Shown: positions 23,301 through 34,629, numbered from the stretch's first letter. The stretch: 64,000 nt of DNA from Krasilnikovozyma curviuscula (GCA_014825775.1 MVAQ01000006.1:62001-126000), one strand, 5' to 3'. The notes: a model not told the origin generated them from the letters alone. Numbers and translations: made by a program.

Positions 23301-23653
23301 CCATTGTCTACCCAAATGTGAGTGTCCTTCTCTAAGATTGGCATTATATCGCGCTGAATTGTCATGTCTTATGTTTAGTTCAAGTTCTCGTTCACCATTT
23401 GGAGTCGTAAGTGATCTCATTTCGGCACCAATTTCCCACAGCACGCACTGAACTTTGCTCTGCTCTTCTAGTCGGAAAGGCCTCAGCCTACCTCAAGGAG
23501 TTGGAGATGCTTTCTTCTGGCGATGTTTTGCAGAGCCTGCATCCTGCTCCCAAGCGAGTGCCTCAGAAAAAGGGTGGCGGTGTGATGGGTTTGCTGATGG
23601 CAGGACTCGCAGTGGGCACAGGGCTGGCTGTGGTATCAAAGTGGTTTGCATAG
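20310..23653 (+). CDS. ERG7: lanosterol synthase (oxidosqualene cyclase)
   Basis: Cyclises 2,3-oxidosqualene to lanosterol in the ergosterol pathway, on ER or lipid-droplet membranes. Fifteen exons: 20310-20495, 20581-20713, 20787-20901, 20970-21188, 21271-21406, 21485-21877, 21942-22059, 22124-22256, 22327-22587, 22663-22751, 22828-22961, 23037-23222, 23288-23317, 23379-23406, 23472-23653; 780 residues, slightly longer than most fungal Erg7. The catalytic acid lies in [10 protein letters not shown] (Asp about 462, equivalent to human D455). QW-type repeats include [30 protein letters not shown] and SDGSWTQ. After the usual end the protein continues through a Lys-rich patch into a hydrophobic segment, [19 protein letters not shown], ending SKWFA. 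Intron 8 uses GTTCGT. The exon 10 acceptor (aaaaag) is weak but preserves the family spacing before DGSW. Confidence 0.97.
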
Positions 23654-23824
23654 AACTTATGAAACGAGCAGATCATTTTGAGGTTTGTCTCACTAGGAAT
23701 ACCAGCAAGGAGAAAGAGACTCTGAACTTTTGAACTGATGCGGTCCGTGTCCCAACCTCAGGAGACCTTTCGATTACGAAAGGGGCGACACTGCTCTCGA
23801 CACGCAACGAAGTATTCAACGAAG

Positions 23825-25470
23825 ATGCCCGGGACCCAAGAGTGTCCTACCTGTACTAAGTCTGTCTACCCAAAAGAAAAAGTCTCTGTTAGCGATATCT
23901 GGTTTCATAAAGGTTGTCTGCAGTGTTGCGTCTGGTAAGCAAGCAGTTCGGTTCACACCAGTTGCCGACGGAATGGGAGATCTCACCACACGTATTCTTT
24001 GTAAACCACAGTACTTGTACTCTCTCACTGAACTCTGTATATGTTGGACTCAATAGTGTTACTGCGAAAAAGGGAATCTTCTGTCGTCAGGATCTGTGAG
24101 TATGTTTCAGATGTTCATATGCCTCTCCCCCTCTACGTGACACCACCTCTTCTATAACAGACCGAAGCAGGTTCATACAGCAGTTGTCGATAGCGTTCTT
24201 CTTCGACAAGCTCTAAGTTCGTGATTCGCCCCTTAATGACTTGATTCGTTTCATCTAACACCAATCTTTCACTAGATGCCCCTAAAGCAGACGCTAGTGG
24301 TTTGATCAAGATTCAAACTACTGGAAGTATGAGATTCAAGGGCTTAACGTTGAGGAGTCGTGCCCTGAAGAATTCGATGGGTGAGCTTGCCGGCTCATGA
24401 TTGCGATCACGTCGGTTCTGATTTACAACATCACTGCTAACAGATGCACCAAAGACTCACATGGAAGGTCTCATGAGTAATAGAGTGAGCGCAACCCCTG
24501 GTACTACAATTCTGAGTTCGCTTGTCGTTGTGGAGATGAACCTCTAATTTCAAAACAGGTCGTTGTCGGCCAAATCAGAGGTGCTTCACTAAATGCCTGG
24601 GACATCGCACATGCGCTTGAGATTCAAAAAGAAATATCGGCTCCCAAATTCGATCATCCAGCCATCCATGCTCAGAAAACAGGGTCGTCTGCTCTTGCGA
24701 GCTTTCGTTCTCCCTCCATCTTGCTTCCTCAGTTGACCGGATCAAGTTGGATTAAAAATGAAGAAGTTCACGAAGGCGGAGATGAAAATGAACCGCCGTG
24801 TGAAGAGATTGCTAAAGAAATCAAGGGCAAAAAGGAAACAGTGAATGTTGAAAAAGACCTGTGAGTTGCTACCAGTTTTCCTTACTGTCACTGTCCCACA
24901 GATAGTAAATAAATTTCAAACAGAGTCAAGAACTTGATGAGAGTCTTCCAACTTGAATCTCTTGATGTAGTCGAAGCCATGGATCTCTCACTCAACTCGA
25001 CAGCCCAAGACTCGAGCAAAATCCATCACCAGATGGGAGAGAAGTTGAACACCATCCGAACGATCGGATATCGTCAAAAAAGAACTGGAAATGTCAATCA
25101 AATCAAAGTAGGCTTGCCAGGTCTCTTCGTTGCTCCAACCGACGAAGATACCTCTGAGCTTCACCCCCCTTCGACTCCCAAAGAACCTACGCCGGGTGTG
25201 CAGCCCCCTTCTTCGCTTTCCAAAAGCGTGCGCTTCTCCAACAAACCAACACATACTATCCTCTCCTCTTTCCTTCCAGTTGGTACCGATCTTGTCGGTC
25301 TCCCAAACTCACCAACTGAAAGTGATTTTGACAGTGACGAGGGAGATGGAGAGCAGAAAAGCTCATACGAAGATGCCAGCACCGAACTGCTCCGCGTTCT
25401 AGATGAAGAGTCCGATCTTGAGATTGTGATGATGTATGAGGAGGACGTTGAGCCTTCGAAAACCGATTAG
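23825..25470 (+). CDS. single LIM-domain protein, function unknown
   Basis: Seven exons (23825-23934, 24012-24095, 24161-24216, 24276-24380, 24444-24484, 24559-24860, 24924-25470) encode 414 residues. The N-terminus is one LIM zinc-binding domain split by intron 1: CPTC, then FHKGCLQCCVC, with the closing pair in GIFCRQD (C-x2-D). The remaining 340 residues have no recognised fold; the C-terminal third is Ser/Pro-rich and ends in an acidic stretch. LIM domains bind proteins, so an adaptor role is likely but the partner is unknown. An in-frame ATG at 23738 would add 29 residues; I prefer 23825 because the LIM domain then starts at residue 7. Only 171 bp separate it from the ERG7 stop. Exon 3 ends at a GTTCGT donor, required for frame. 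Confidence 0.8.
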
Positions 25471-25634
25471 CGGTCATGTTTTGGGGGATGCGCTTGAGGT
25501 AGGATGAGGAATGTTCAATGTTGTCTTGGAAGCTTTCGTCAACTCAATATCCAGAAAAGCCAGAATGTATCCATCTACAGTATTGGGTAAAGCGGAAAGA
25601 CAAAGTAAATGAAAGCGACGCCGTCGTGTTCTGA

Positions 25635-28005
25635 CTACGCATGAGCTTGTTTAGGGGTAGGGTCAATCTTCCTGTCCTTATCCATGAATGAGCGGACAAG
25701 ATCATCAGTCAAAGCAGCACGGCGCTATATAGAAAAAAGGGAGCGGACAATTAGTCGTGAGGGGAAGAGTTCATACGTTGGTTCTTCGACTCACTGCCTG
25801 GAAAGATCCGACCAGCTCCTGCAGTTTCTCAATACATAACTTTTTCAATTCACCGGTCAACATAGTACCCGCACGGTATTGCTGTAAAGCAAACGACAGC
25901 GTGAGCGAGAACAGGTGAAACGCTGACAAGAGAATTGGACTGACCTTCTCGATATCAGCAAGGCGCTCGTCATCATCCTCGAAGAAGCTCAAGTATTGGA
26001 AAGGAATATCGACATCCGGGTTTCCACCGTTGGCTCTGTGAAGCTCCTCAGTAGCTCCTCCTCCGGAGAAGGCATGAGCGTTAATTTTCTTCTTGATTTG
26101 ATTGGCGGTATCCGTCATGTAGATTGAAGAGTTGGCATCCGAAGCAGACATCTTTGTTTGAGAACCTTGTAGCGCTGGAATGAACTTGGCGTGTAGGAGA
26201 GCTGGCTTCAGGTATCTGAGTTTTGGAGCGACATCGCGAGTTAGTCGGAAGTACTGTTCAGAAAGAAGAAATGACGGAAGTCAGCTGAAGATATACAACA
26301 GAATGAAGGGCTCTCTTCCTTACTGGGTCTTGATCGATAGCGCAAGGAATCAAGCAAGGAATATCCGTCTTTTCACCGAAAATTTGAGGGAAAGAGTTGG
26401 AGAATGATGGAGCAGCTTGAACAGCGACAAAGTGACTTTTTCCGATGTTGTCACTGTGTAGAAAGGGAAATCAGTTACTAAGCAGAGCGACGCATAGAAC
26501 ACAAAGACGCTCACGAGTCATTGAAGCCAAACGTGCCCTTGGACTGGTTGTAAGAAATCTGACGAGCAATCTTGACGATGTTACGATAGAAAGCACCCCT
26601 GACGACACAAAGAGGAAAGATATATTGAATTGAACAACAGAATAGACACTCAAACAGTCAAAGTGTGGTCTTACTGAACGTAGTCGAAATCGGAGAAGAT
26701 GAAAGTCTTTTCGAGAATAAAGCCGCAGGAGATGATATCTTTCGCATTTTCGAACGAGAAGTGGTAAACATCTTCGATCTTGAGAGGCTTGTTTTCTTTC
26801 TGGAAAAGGAACTTCTCGTCGTCTTGAAAACAGATTGTAGTCAGCGTTGGTAGCCAACAGTGCTAAGTATTCAACAGCTTACCAGTCAGCTGGATAACCA
26901 AAGGGCATCCGAAGACCTTCTGCAACCAGGCGGTGAAAGTGAATGGAATCAGGTGTCCTAAGTGCATAGAGCCACTGGAAGGTCCACGGCCAGTGTAGAG
27001 GTAAAATGGCTTGCCAGCTTCGAAAAGATTCAAAATTCTATCGAATTCTCTGTGGGAGAAGAAGGTTCCTCTTCTCAACAGAGCATGAGGCTTTTCTCCA
27101 GTGAGCTTCTCGAATCTAGCAAGAAGTTCAGAACTGATAGCTGCTGTACCGAATTGGCGAATAAGCTTGGCGTAGTCGCTAGGGAACAAACCAATGTCCA
27201 ATAAGTAAGCGTCGAAATTACAAAAAAAAGGGTATCAAAACTTACATTCCTACAGCGACACCATCAACGGTTCCACCTTGGACGTCCCATGGAGTGACGA
27301 CCTGTTCACCAACCGAAGCAGCTGGTGCAGTAGCAGCAGGGGTTGGAATCACCAAAGGCTCAATCTTCTCCAACTTCTCGTCTTGAAGGAATTGCTCAGA
27401 GATTTTGACACCACCTGGCGTTGGGGGGGCGAGGAGACCACCGAGAACGCTAGCGGTTTGTGGAGTCGGAGTAGTTGGCATTGAAGGACTTGGGGAAGGG
27501 GCACGGGATGGAGTCGTTGAACGGGCGACAGTTGGGCGCTTGGGACTGTAGACGAAAGAGAGATTCTTGTCAGCGATTTTAGACACAGCGGTACGACGGA
27601 GTGCTTCGAACCTAGAAGGTTTGGTGAAGACAATCGGTTTAGAACATACCCAGTGGACAACCATTCAGGTTCAGGGAAGCTCATTTCTCCTAGCTTGCTG
27701 GCTAGTCCTTCTGGGACACCTTTGCTACCCAAGCCTTCGTCAACCCTTCGAGCAGCGTCTGTGACTGACTCAGGCTCTGCCATATCCATGTTGGCCAACT
27801 GAGCAGCCAAATCTCCACCATCAGAATCATGAGCTACAGTCAGCTTTTCAGGAGGAGGCAGATCCAAATGTGCCAGCTGATCCGTCAAGGCATCTCTGCT
27901 GCTTGAAGACTCGTTGTTTAAGCTCGACAGAGAGGATGGTGGAGGAAGGTCCAATTCAGCTAACTTGGTAGCAAGAGTGTTCGGGGAAGCTGGAGCGTGA
28001 GACAT
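25635..28005 (-). CDS. WRS1: cytosolic tryptophanyl-tRNA synthetase with N-terminal repeat extension
   Basis: Class I aminoacyl-tRNA synthetase charging tRNA-Trp. Nine exons (28005-27650, 27611-27246, 27178-26883, 26822-26675, 26598-26515, 26453-26324, 26253-25945, 25881-25795, 25724-25635) give 621 residues. The Rossmann signature appears as [11 protein letters not shown] (HIGH-like, about residue 313), and the ATP-site signature as KMSAS (about 494). VVTPWDVQG and QLTDDEKFLF are typical of eukaryotic TrpRS. The catalytic part starts near residue 220; yeast Wrs1 is about 430 residues in total, so this protein has roughly 190 extra N-terminal residues. That extension carries four copies of a motif like LAxxLAxLDLPPPxxL (residues 10-26, 39-55, 65-81, 100-116), then a helical segment and a Pro/Thr/Ser linker. 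Its function is unknown. Confidence 0.96.
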
Positions 28006-28815
28006 CTTTGATATCAAGTCCTAGCGTTTCAGACAGTTATTCGCTGAGGGTTGTAAGCTGGACGGCAACAAGTAGGTAGATCCAGATGGAACGTTTTGAT
28101 CGCCCCATTATCGTTCAAACAGAGCGGGTTTTTGAAGGAGACCAGGTTCACAGATGAAAGAACAATCAGAACATTGACAAGTAGAGCGTAGAGTGTAGTA
28201 AAATAGGCTTACAGTACCAGAGCAAGTTTGAAAGTCAGATTGGGATGGGATTTCGAGTCAGGTTAAGATATATATTTCCTGTGTACAAAAACAGCTCGTC
28301 AGTCGTTCAGAAACAGATGCACCTATTCTCCACTTGATGAGCTCTAAGATACTCACAGGATGAACTGGAATGTGCTCTGAAGCGGAAATAGCTGATGGAT
28401 GTCGACTTCAGCTCCAGCAGAAAATGGGCCAGGGAGAAAAGGGCAGTGTGCCACAGACCGTCAACTACTTATCCAAATTGGTTTCACCAGCCCCCTTTTG
28501 TACCCAATACTGTTAGCATTCCTGTTCTATTTGATTCACAGAAAGTTTGAGTGGTTTTGAAGCTTTGACTGACTTTTTACTAGCATTTCACGCCGTTTTT
28601 CTCCTACCTTCTCTCGTCCCATAGGCCACTTTCACCGCGCCCTCAGGTACTGTAGAAGCTGGAGGTGATATTTGTAAGTACATTTGGTCTTCCGTGAGTG
28701 AGATCGTGCCGACATAAAGGAAATGAACGATCCATTTCATCTTGCTCAGACTTTGCTCCTTTTATCATCAATTAGGCAACCTACTCCTACAGCACCCGTT
28801 TATAATTAACTCAAC
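28006..28815. other. divergent promoter region between WRS1 and the 28.8-kb gene
   Basis: 810 bp between oppositely oriented start codons. A 30-codon plus-strand ORF begins at 28424 and there are several splice-like sequences around 28620-28680, but I could not assemble a convincing gene. Probably promoters, leaders and possibly an untranslated exon. Confidence 0.4.
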
Positions 28816-29418
28816 ATGAGGGTAAGATGTTTCGTTTTCAGACAAGGCTCAGAATGCACTCGTAGTGACCAGTTTCTTTCCACTCTGCTGCAGCCCACAT
28901 TCACCTGTCTGCTCTCCAAATACAAGAAGCCCTCCGCCGGAAACAACTCGAAACGAAGTCATGAACCGGGCCCAGTCCGTGGTAAAAGACTCACCCCTTA
29001 CCCGGAGCTCAGATCGCATATTGGCTACCAACCCATAGCGCCTCTTCCGACATTCCCCAAACCACTTAACATCAGATTCACCCACCCTGCCCTCTCCGCC
29101 CAAACATTCGCCAACCACATCCTAGAAATGACTCGCTCGCATGGCTTCACACGACACATCACACCGCTTGCGAAATCACTCCACCTCCCAGCTCGACCGG
29201 ACCCACTGCATCCAATTCGTGGGTTCAGAGTCGATGTGTCGGCTGCTATCTTGCCGGTCGACAAGCTGAAGCTCAGACAGACGCGGTTGACGTTCCAGAT
29301 GGGTGACTTGAAGGGCAGTAGAACAAACCCTAAGAACAGAGGTTGGACTGTCGCGATGGGTCCTAATGGACCTATCTCAGTAAAAACGAGGATCGGTAGT
29401 TTACCACGCCCTTTCTAG
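28816..29418 (+). CDS. small basic protein, possibly mitochondrial, unrecognised
   Basis: Preferred model: exons 28816-28821 (ATG AGG) and 28894-29418, giving 176 residues. The intron candidate 28822-28893 (gtaaga to ctgcag) is exactly 72 nt and has no in-frame stop, so an unspliced reading of 200 residues from the same ATG is also open. The protein is basic and Pro/Arg/Lys-rich, with a central part IRFTHPALSAQTFANHILEM and a C-terminal TRLTFQMGDLKGSR and GWTVAMGPNGPIS. The size, charge and N-terminus would suit a mitochondrial ribosomal or import-targeted protein, but I do not recognise the family. Confidence 0.6.
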   Translation: MRVRCFVFRQGSECTRSDQFLSTLLQPTFTCLLSKYKKPSAGNNSKRSHEPGPVRGKRLTPYPELRSHIGYQPIAPLPTFPKPLNIRFTHPALSAQTFANHILEMTRSHGFTRHITPLAKSLHLPARPDPLHPIRGFRVDVSAAILPVDKLKLRQTRLTFQMGDLKGSRTNPKNRGWTVAMGPNGPISVKTRIGSLPRPF

Positions 29419-29501
29419 ATGAGCTGTAGCAGTAGCGATATACAAAACTTCAATGCAGTGCTACAACTAGTCTCACTATAATAAGAAACTCTGCGAACAA
29501 A

Positions 29502-31454
29502 CTAGTTCTCAACCTTGAGATTCAGCAGTTTCTCTATCTTATCCAAACCAACCAGCAGATTGTTTCTCTTCACCGAGAAGGTTACTCTGTACCAACCTGC
29601 TGAAACAGCGTGGTACGCTGAGCCAGGAGCCTGTTCACCCATCGTTTCGTGAGCAGATGTATCTTAAAAGGATGGGACAATGACAGCCCAAAGTAGAAAC
29701 GAACTCACAATGTAAACACCGTTGTCTAGCAACATCTGGAACACCCTCTTTTCTTCAACAGCATCACTAAAGCCCAACTTGCCTCCCAGATTCACCCATG
29801 CGAAATGACCAGCATTACTATCCGCAACCTCGACACCCCTCTTCTCAAACCAATCCCTGACGAAAGCATACGCCTCCCCAAGCCGCTGCTGATTCGTCTC
29901 GATAAACCAGCGGAGATATTTTTTGTCCATAAGTAGCGAAGACCAGAGAACGTCCGCCGGGCTGGACACTTTCATCAGCATTGACGTGTTAGCGAGCGTT
30001 TTGAGCAGGATCGGGTGGCTTTGCGTGATGAGGACTCCTAGACGAAGACCGTTAGCGCAGAAGTCCTTGGACATACCACTGACAACTTTGATGAAGGTTG
30101 AGTCAGAAGAGGTGGTCTGACAACATCGATCTGAACAAAGCTCACCATGCAGTCGCCCCTTGTCAAACGAGATCCCAGTCTCACCTTCGACATCTAACGA
30201 CAGAGCCGACGTGAATGGAACAGAGTCCTTGACAGCGGGATGGGTGAACTGAGAGAGTGCGTATATTTCATCCGAGATGAGATGCAGGTCGTGCTTTTGA
30301 GCGAATTTGGCGTATTCCAACAGTGTTTCGCGAGGGTAGGTTCGCCCTAACGGGTTTTGTGGATTGCAAATGATGACGGCGCGGACCCGGATTCCTTCAG
30401 AGGTTGCTCTCTTTAATGATTCCTCGAATGCGAGAAGAGAGGCTATGAAACGTCGCCGTCAGATCAGGCTGAAGGTGCATGCAGAGGTAATTGAAGCACT
30501 TACAGGGCTTGAAGGAATCAGCCCCTTCAGGAACTGGGACAGGAATGATATTCGCATGGTCTCTTCCTTTGATATCTCTGTCGAAACCAGTGTAGTAAGG
30601 GGCCGCAACCAGAATTCCTTCTCCTTCATCGAGCAACGCGAAGAACAGCTGGTCGAGAATGGCTGAGCATCCCACACCAGTAGTCATCTGCTCAGGCACG
30701 ACTTCTTCATGAGGTTTGAAGTATCTGCCAATAACAACGAAAAAAAAATGACGTGAGCTTAAGTCTCCAGAGTAGCTCTGCTCCTGTGATGGTGCTGCAA
30801 TCACATCTGGCAGAGCAAGAACTAGTGACACTCAACTCGTTATAGAATTCACACAACGCTCCAAGCAACCTCCTTGATCCAAACAAAGAATCTCCGTAAC
30901 TCAGGTCGGACTGGAGGAAGTTTGCACAAAAGGCTTTTTTGAAAAATTCGATAATTTCGTCTGCCATGAGGAAATTTTCGGCAACACCTCTTTATAGGAA
31001 GGAGATCAACACCAGCACTAACGTAGGATGAGGAGTTATCCAGATACTCACAACGAGACGATTCCCCTTGGGTTAGTGTCGCTGGTTGCGCAAAACGAAA
31101 GAAGTGTCAAAAGGTCCCCATGTTGAATGTAACATAGCAGAACATACCAGCAATACTGATCTTTGAATAGACAAGCAAACCTTTCAATCAAGGGACCAGC
31201 GTCAGGCCCACCGGTAGCCCTGCAGCAGGAACAAAAGACTGTCAGTGATAACGAAACTTGCTCTCTGCCAAACGTTAACAAGCTGACCTATCACTCAGTC
31301 GAGGACCACCGTATATCCTCTGCTGCTCTAAACGTGAGCCCACTGCTGAGGCAGGCACGATTGGTGCAGGTGCGCTCAGATGCAAGTGCGAGGCGCGTTT
31401 GAAGAGCGTTTCAGCATCATTGATGGCTGAGACGGTCGTTGTGCTTGAAGACAT
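29502..31454 (-). CDS. PLP-dependent aminotransferase, fold type I, ACC synthase-like
   Basis: Class I/II aminotransferase of the 1-aminocyclopropane-1-carboxylate synthase-like group. Eight exons (31454-31288, 31219-31148, 31081-31052, 30989-30837, 30724-30504, 30442-30146, 30085-29709, 29630-29502) encode 481 residues. Recognisable elements are GVAENFLM, SDLSYGDSLFGSRRL, CNPQNPLGRTY, the PLP-phenol partner in HLISDEIYA, the Schiff-base lysine in SGMSKDFCANGLRLG, and GSAYHAVSAGWYRVTFS near the C-terminus. Fungal relatives are usually general aminotransferases whose substrate is not established; true ACC synthase activity should not be assumed. The first ATG in the open frame (31454) follows 36 open codons, so a targeting extension through an upstream exon cannot be excluded. 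It is divergent from PEX12. Confidence 0.92.
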
Positions 31455-31725
31455 GGATCGAAGATGGGAAACAAAAAGGGGGAAATCTCCACTGGATTTT
31501 CTGATGAGGATGTGGTTCAAAGCCAACGAGTACCTCAGAGGGCTGGCTCGAAAAAGCTTCAAAACATTCGGAATGCAACGCAGCCCATTCGGAATTGAGA
31601 TACTTCAACCAAAAATGACTCAAAAGAGCCGGAAAGTGATTGAAAGGGTCAGACGCTTATTCAAAGATGAGAGAAAGCTCTGTGTAGGCAGAGCTGGAAG
31701 ACTGCACTGAAATGAGGAAGCGCCA

Positions 31726-31795
31726 CTCGGCGAGGTCTCATGCGCCTCCTGGCCCACCTGCTGGTTTAGAGAGCTTGCTTCAGACCTCGGCCGAG
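31726..31795. repeat. inverted repeat with palindrome abutting the PEX12 start
   Basis: Arms at 31726-31738 (ctcggcgaggtct) and 31782-31795 (agacctcggccgag) are inverted copies differing by one inserted base, separated by 43 nt. The right arm contains a perfect 10-bp palindrome, ctcggccgag (31786-31795), ending 4 nt before the PEX12 ATG. It could be a paired CGG/CCG site for a Zn2Cys6 regulator or an RNA hairpin in the leader. It lies in the 345-bp divergent promoter shared with the aminotransferase. Confidence 0.6.
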
Positions 31796-31799
31796 CGGT

Positions 31800-33177
31800 A
31801 TGGCCAACTCACTGCCTTCCCTCTTCGAACTCCTGTCAGAGGTCCAGCTTAAAGGTCTGCTGAGACCAGCCAGCGAATATGTTGTGTCGGTAAGTCCATT
31901 TGCCATCCTCACGAGCAACCATGTCACAGAAAACTCAATGCCATGCTTACTGCCTTCATTAAGACGTATGCCAACACCTATCCTAGGATTTTCCTTCCCT
32001 TAGCTAACTGGCATGATGAGTTGTGGGCTCTAGTGATGTTAGGAATTGAAAGCAGGTGCTTGGGACAAGGTGAGCATGGTGATTCAGCGATTATGATACT
32101 TAACCGGTGGGATTAAGATTTGCTGGATATCTATACAATCAATCCGCATTTCATGTTTCTGATGCTGATTTCTTTCTGTTCGGATGCTGCCTTAGATGCT
32201 TCTTTAACTGAGTCGTTCTTCGGGCTCAGAAGAGCTCAAGTGTCAGCTGTGTTTCCTCCGGTTCCAACTCCTAAACTTGATCAGTTGAATGAAGAGCTCG
32301 GACAGGGGCATCATCGTCTCAAGCTGAACAGGTTGTACCGATATATCAGCCTGGTTGAACTTGTGAGCGCCAGGTTACCTCACGTATTCTCCTCAAGCTC
32401 ACGAACCTAATCATACTTCGTCCAACGCTGCTTCAAATCTAGATACTTTTACCTTACTTACTTTTAAAGTCGCAGAGGATATACGAGGACGCAGCGGAGT
32501 CGGCGACGGCAGTGGATCCTGACTTATTACCACGAGAAGAAGAAGTTCACGCTTCACCCCCTACATCGCAACAGCTACTAGTCACAAGGGCGAAACTGGC
32601 CCTATGGAAATTCTACCCATACGCCAACCTTACATCTACCCTCATTCAAACCGTAATCTCTCTCTTGTACCTCCTCAATCCAACTCGATTCAGGTGCTCT
32701 TCCCTTACGCACTACATCCTCAAAATTGTCATCCTCAGAGCTGGTCCACCATTGCCACCATCATCCCTCGATTTGAGAAGATCAATCCTTTCTCGCGCCC
32801 TGGACAAAATACCAAATCTGCTTGGTCCCATCTTGCTGCTACTGAAGCTGCTCGAATGGAGGTACTCGTCAGCATCACCGTTCTCAATCCAGAACCAAGC
32901 GAAGGGGACTCCTAAGAGACCATTGATTCCACCGCCACCTCTCCTGCACAAAGAGAAGTCAGACGGGACGAGCATAACGTCCAAGCCTAAAGCCGCGAAT
33001 GGTCGCTGTCCGACCTGTGGCAGAAAATGGGTCGATCCGACGCTTGCAGGGGATACTGGGTTAATTTACTGCTGGGAGCATATTTGGGAGATTATTCAGG
33101 ATGAGCATGGGTCTGGTCTGGCTGGTCCCGGCGGGGAGAAGGTGAGAAAGGACGATTTGAGGAGGATCTTGGTGTGA
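31800..33177 (+). CDS. PEX12: peroxisome biogenesis factor 12
   Basis: Peroxisomal membrane protein with a degenerate C-terminal RING, part of the PEX2/PEX10/PEX12 ubiquitin ligase that recycles the import receptor Pex5. Exons 31800-31889, 31964-32069, 32196-32362 and 32470-33177 give 356 residues; an alternative exon 4 acceptor at 32476 removes two residues in frame. Family features are SLPSLFELLSE at the start, FFGLRRAQV, hydrophobic segments around 240-270 and the LKLLEWRYSS motif (WWYSS-like) before the C-terminal domain. The RING remnant has CPTCGRKW and a later single Cys in IYCWEHIWEII, i.e. fewer zinc ligands than a full RING, as is usual for Pex12. Confidence 0.86.
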
Positions 33178-33406
33178 CGAAGCCAAGGTTCTGTTTCTTG
33201 ATTGGACCTTTACATGATAGTATAGTAATCTGTATGTCTGAACATTTTTCGGCTTGATGTCTATCTAGAACTCAGCAAGAAAATTCAACGAGATCTTCAC
33301 GGCGGCGAACAAACTGACGTTCAACCAAAACAAGGTCCAATACTCGGGTTTAAAAAATCCAATCACCGCAGCGCTATCCTTTGACTTGATTTGAGGTACA
33401 GCAGCA

Positions 33407-34629
33407 ATGGATCACGATGGAGAAGACGATTTCGTCGTACAGGAACTTCCAGTCTACCTCTCGCACGCCTTGGATCCAAACCTCCATTTATTCCAGTACC
33501 CTACACATTCTAGACCCCTGTCAGTACCAGCAGGAGCCAAAGACAAGGGTAAAGAAATCAAAGCAAAATGGAAACCCGAAGCAAAGAGGTTTGAAATTGA
33601 GGTGAGCAGCTCTTCAATTTTTCCCCTTGCTGCTTGACCCAACCATAGGAATTCTAACTTGTGTTGCTCTTCGTCGCGAAAGATCCCGACAGATATGAGA
33701 GAGGCCGTTTATGACCCAGATCGAGGTGAACTACTTGGAGAAGGAGCTAGGATCCGAGACGAGAACTCAGAACCAGCCGTCAGCGGAGCCACTGCAGCTG
33801 CGAAAAGAAAGAAGGAGAAGGAACGCGAGAAAGAAGAGAGGAGACTTCGAGCTGAGGGATTGTCGATGAAGAAGCCATTGCTGGAGTACCAGAAGCTGAG
33901 GAGTGAGGTCGTTCCCAACCAGACAAATTATATGATAGGAGGCGTCAGTGAAGGTATGTGTCGTCGCAAACATCTCGGCACTATCTTTACAACCAACTGA
34001 TAATTGACTATCGTTTCATATTTCATTAAACTTCCCCTTACCAGGAGCTCTGTACTTGCATCCAGTTGGACTTTCCTTCCAAATGCGACCGTCGTTGGAC
34101 TACTTAGATGCTTTGGATGAAAAGGCGAAAGAAGAGCGTCGTCGTGAACGATCTGGTGATGATTCAGATGACGATGAAATGGAAGAAGCTGGTCCAAGCT
34201 CTGCACCGCCGAAGGAAGAGGCTGGTAAAGCTGTCTCCGTGAGTTGACACGCCCTACTGTCTGACACTGCGCTTTCTGTGTGCTGAAACGTTTCTTTATT
34301 TCATTCAATATCTAGATATCTCTCAAAAAATCGGAAGCTGAGGGTAAGTATGGAGGCGGTGGAGGATATAATGGTTCAGTCAGACATCAGTTGGTAGGTG
34401 ATATCAGGAAAGAGAAGGAAGAGGCCTGGCAGAAGCTGAGCTGGAGAGATGCGACAGTAAATCTAAAACTTTCCTTATAATTCTCCCCTTCGCCAGAGCT
34501 GTTTGACGGAACTCTTTTTTTGTATAGACGAGCGAGGCGGCGGAGACTTTCGAATCCATCTACACCTGTCCAAATAGTAAACTTTCGACGACGACGAGAC
34601 AGGTCGACTTCTTACGAAAAGACGTTTGA
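33407..34629 (+). CDS. RPC37: RNA polymerase III subunit RPC37/RPC5 (Sin-like domain)
   Basis: Subunit of the TFIIF-like Rpc37/Rpc53 heterodimer of RNA polymerase III, involved in initiation and termination. Exons 33407-33601, 33683-33953, 34045-34238, 34316-34456 and 34528-34629 encode 300 residues. The N-terminus DDFVVQELPVYLSHAL and LHLFQYPTHSRP matches the start of Rpc37/POLR3E, and LYLHPVGLSFQMRPSLDYLD is the second conserved block. Between them lies a Lys/Glu-rich helix. The end SNKLST-like region and TRQVDFLRKDV are less conserved. It is shorter than human RPC5, as in other fungi. It is convergent with USO1. Confidence 0.87.

Noticed and set aside
28424..28516. 30-codon ORF starting MGQGEKGSVPQTV, with possible downstream splice sites
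   Set aside because: I could not join it to downstream exons with convincing sites or a recognisable family; too short alone.
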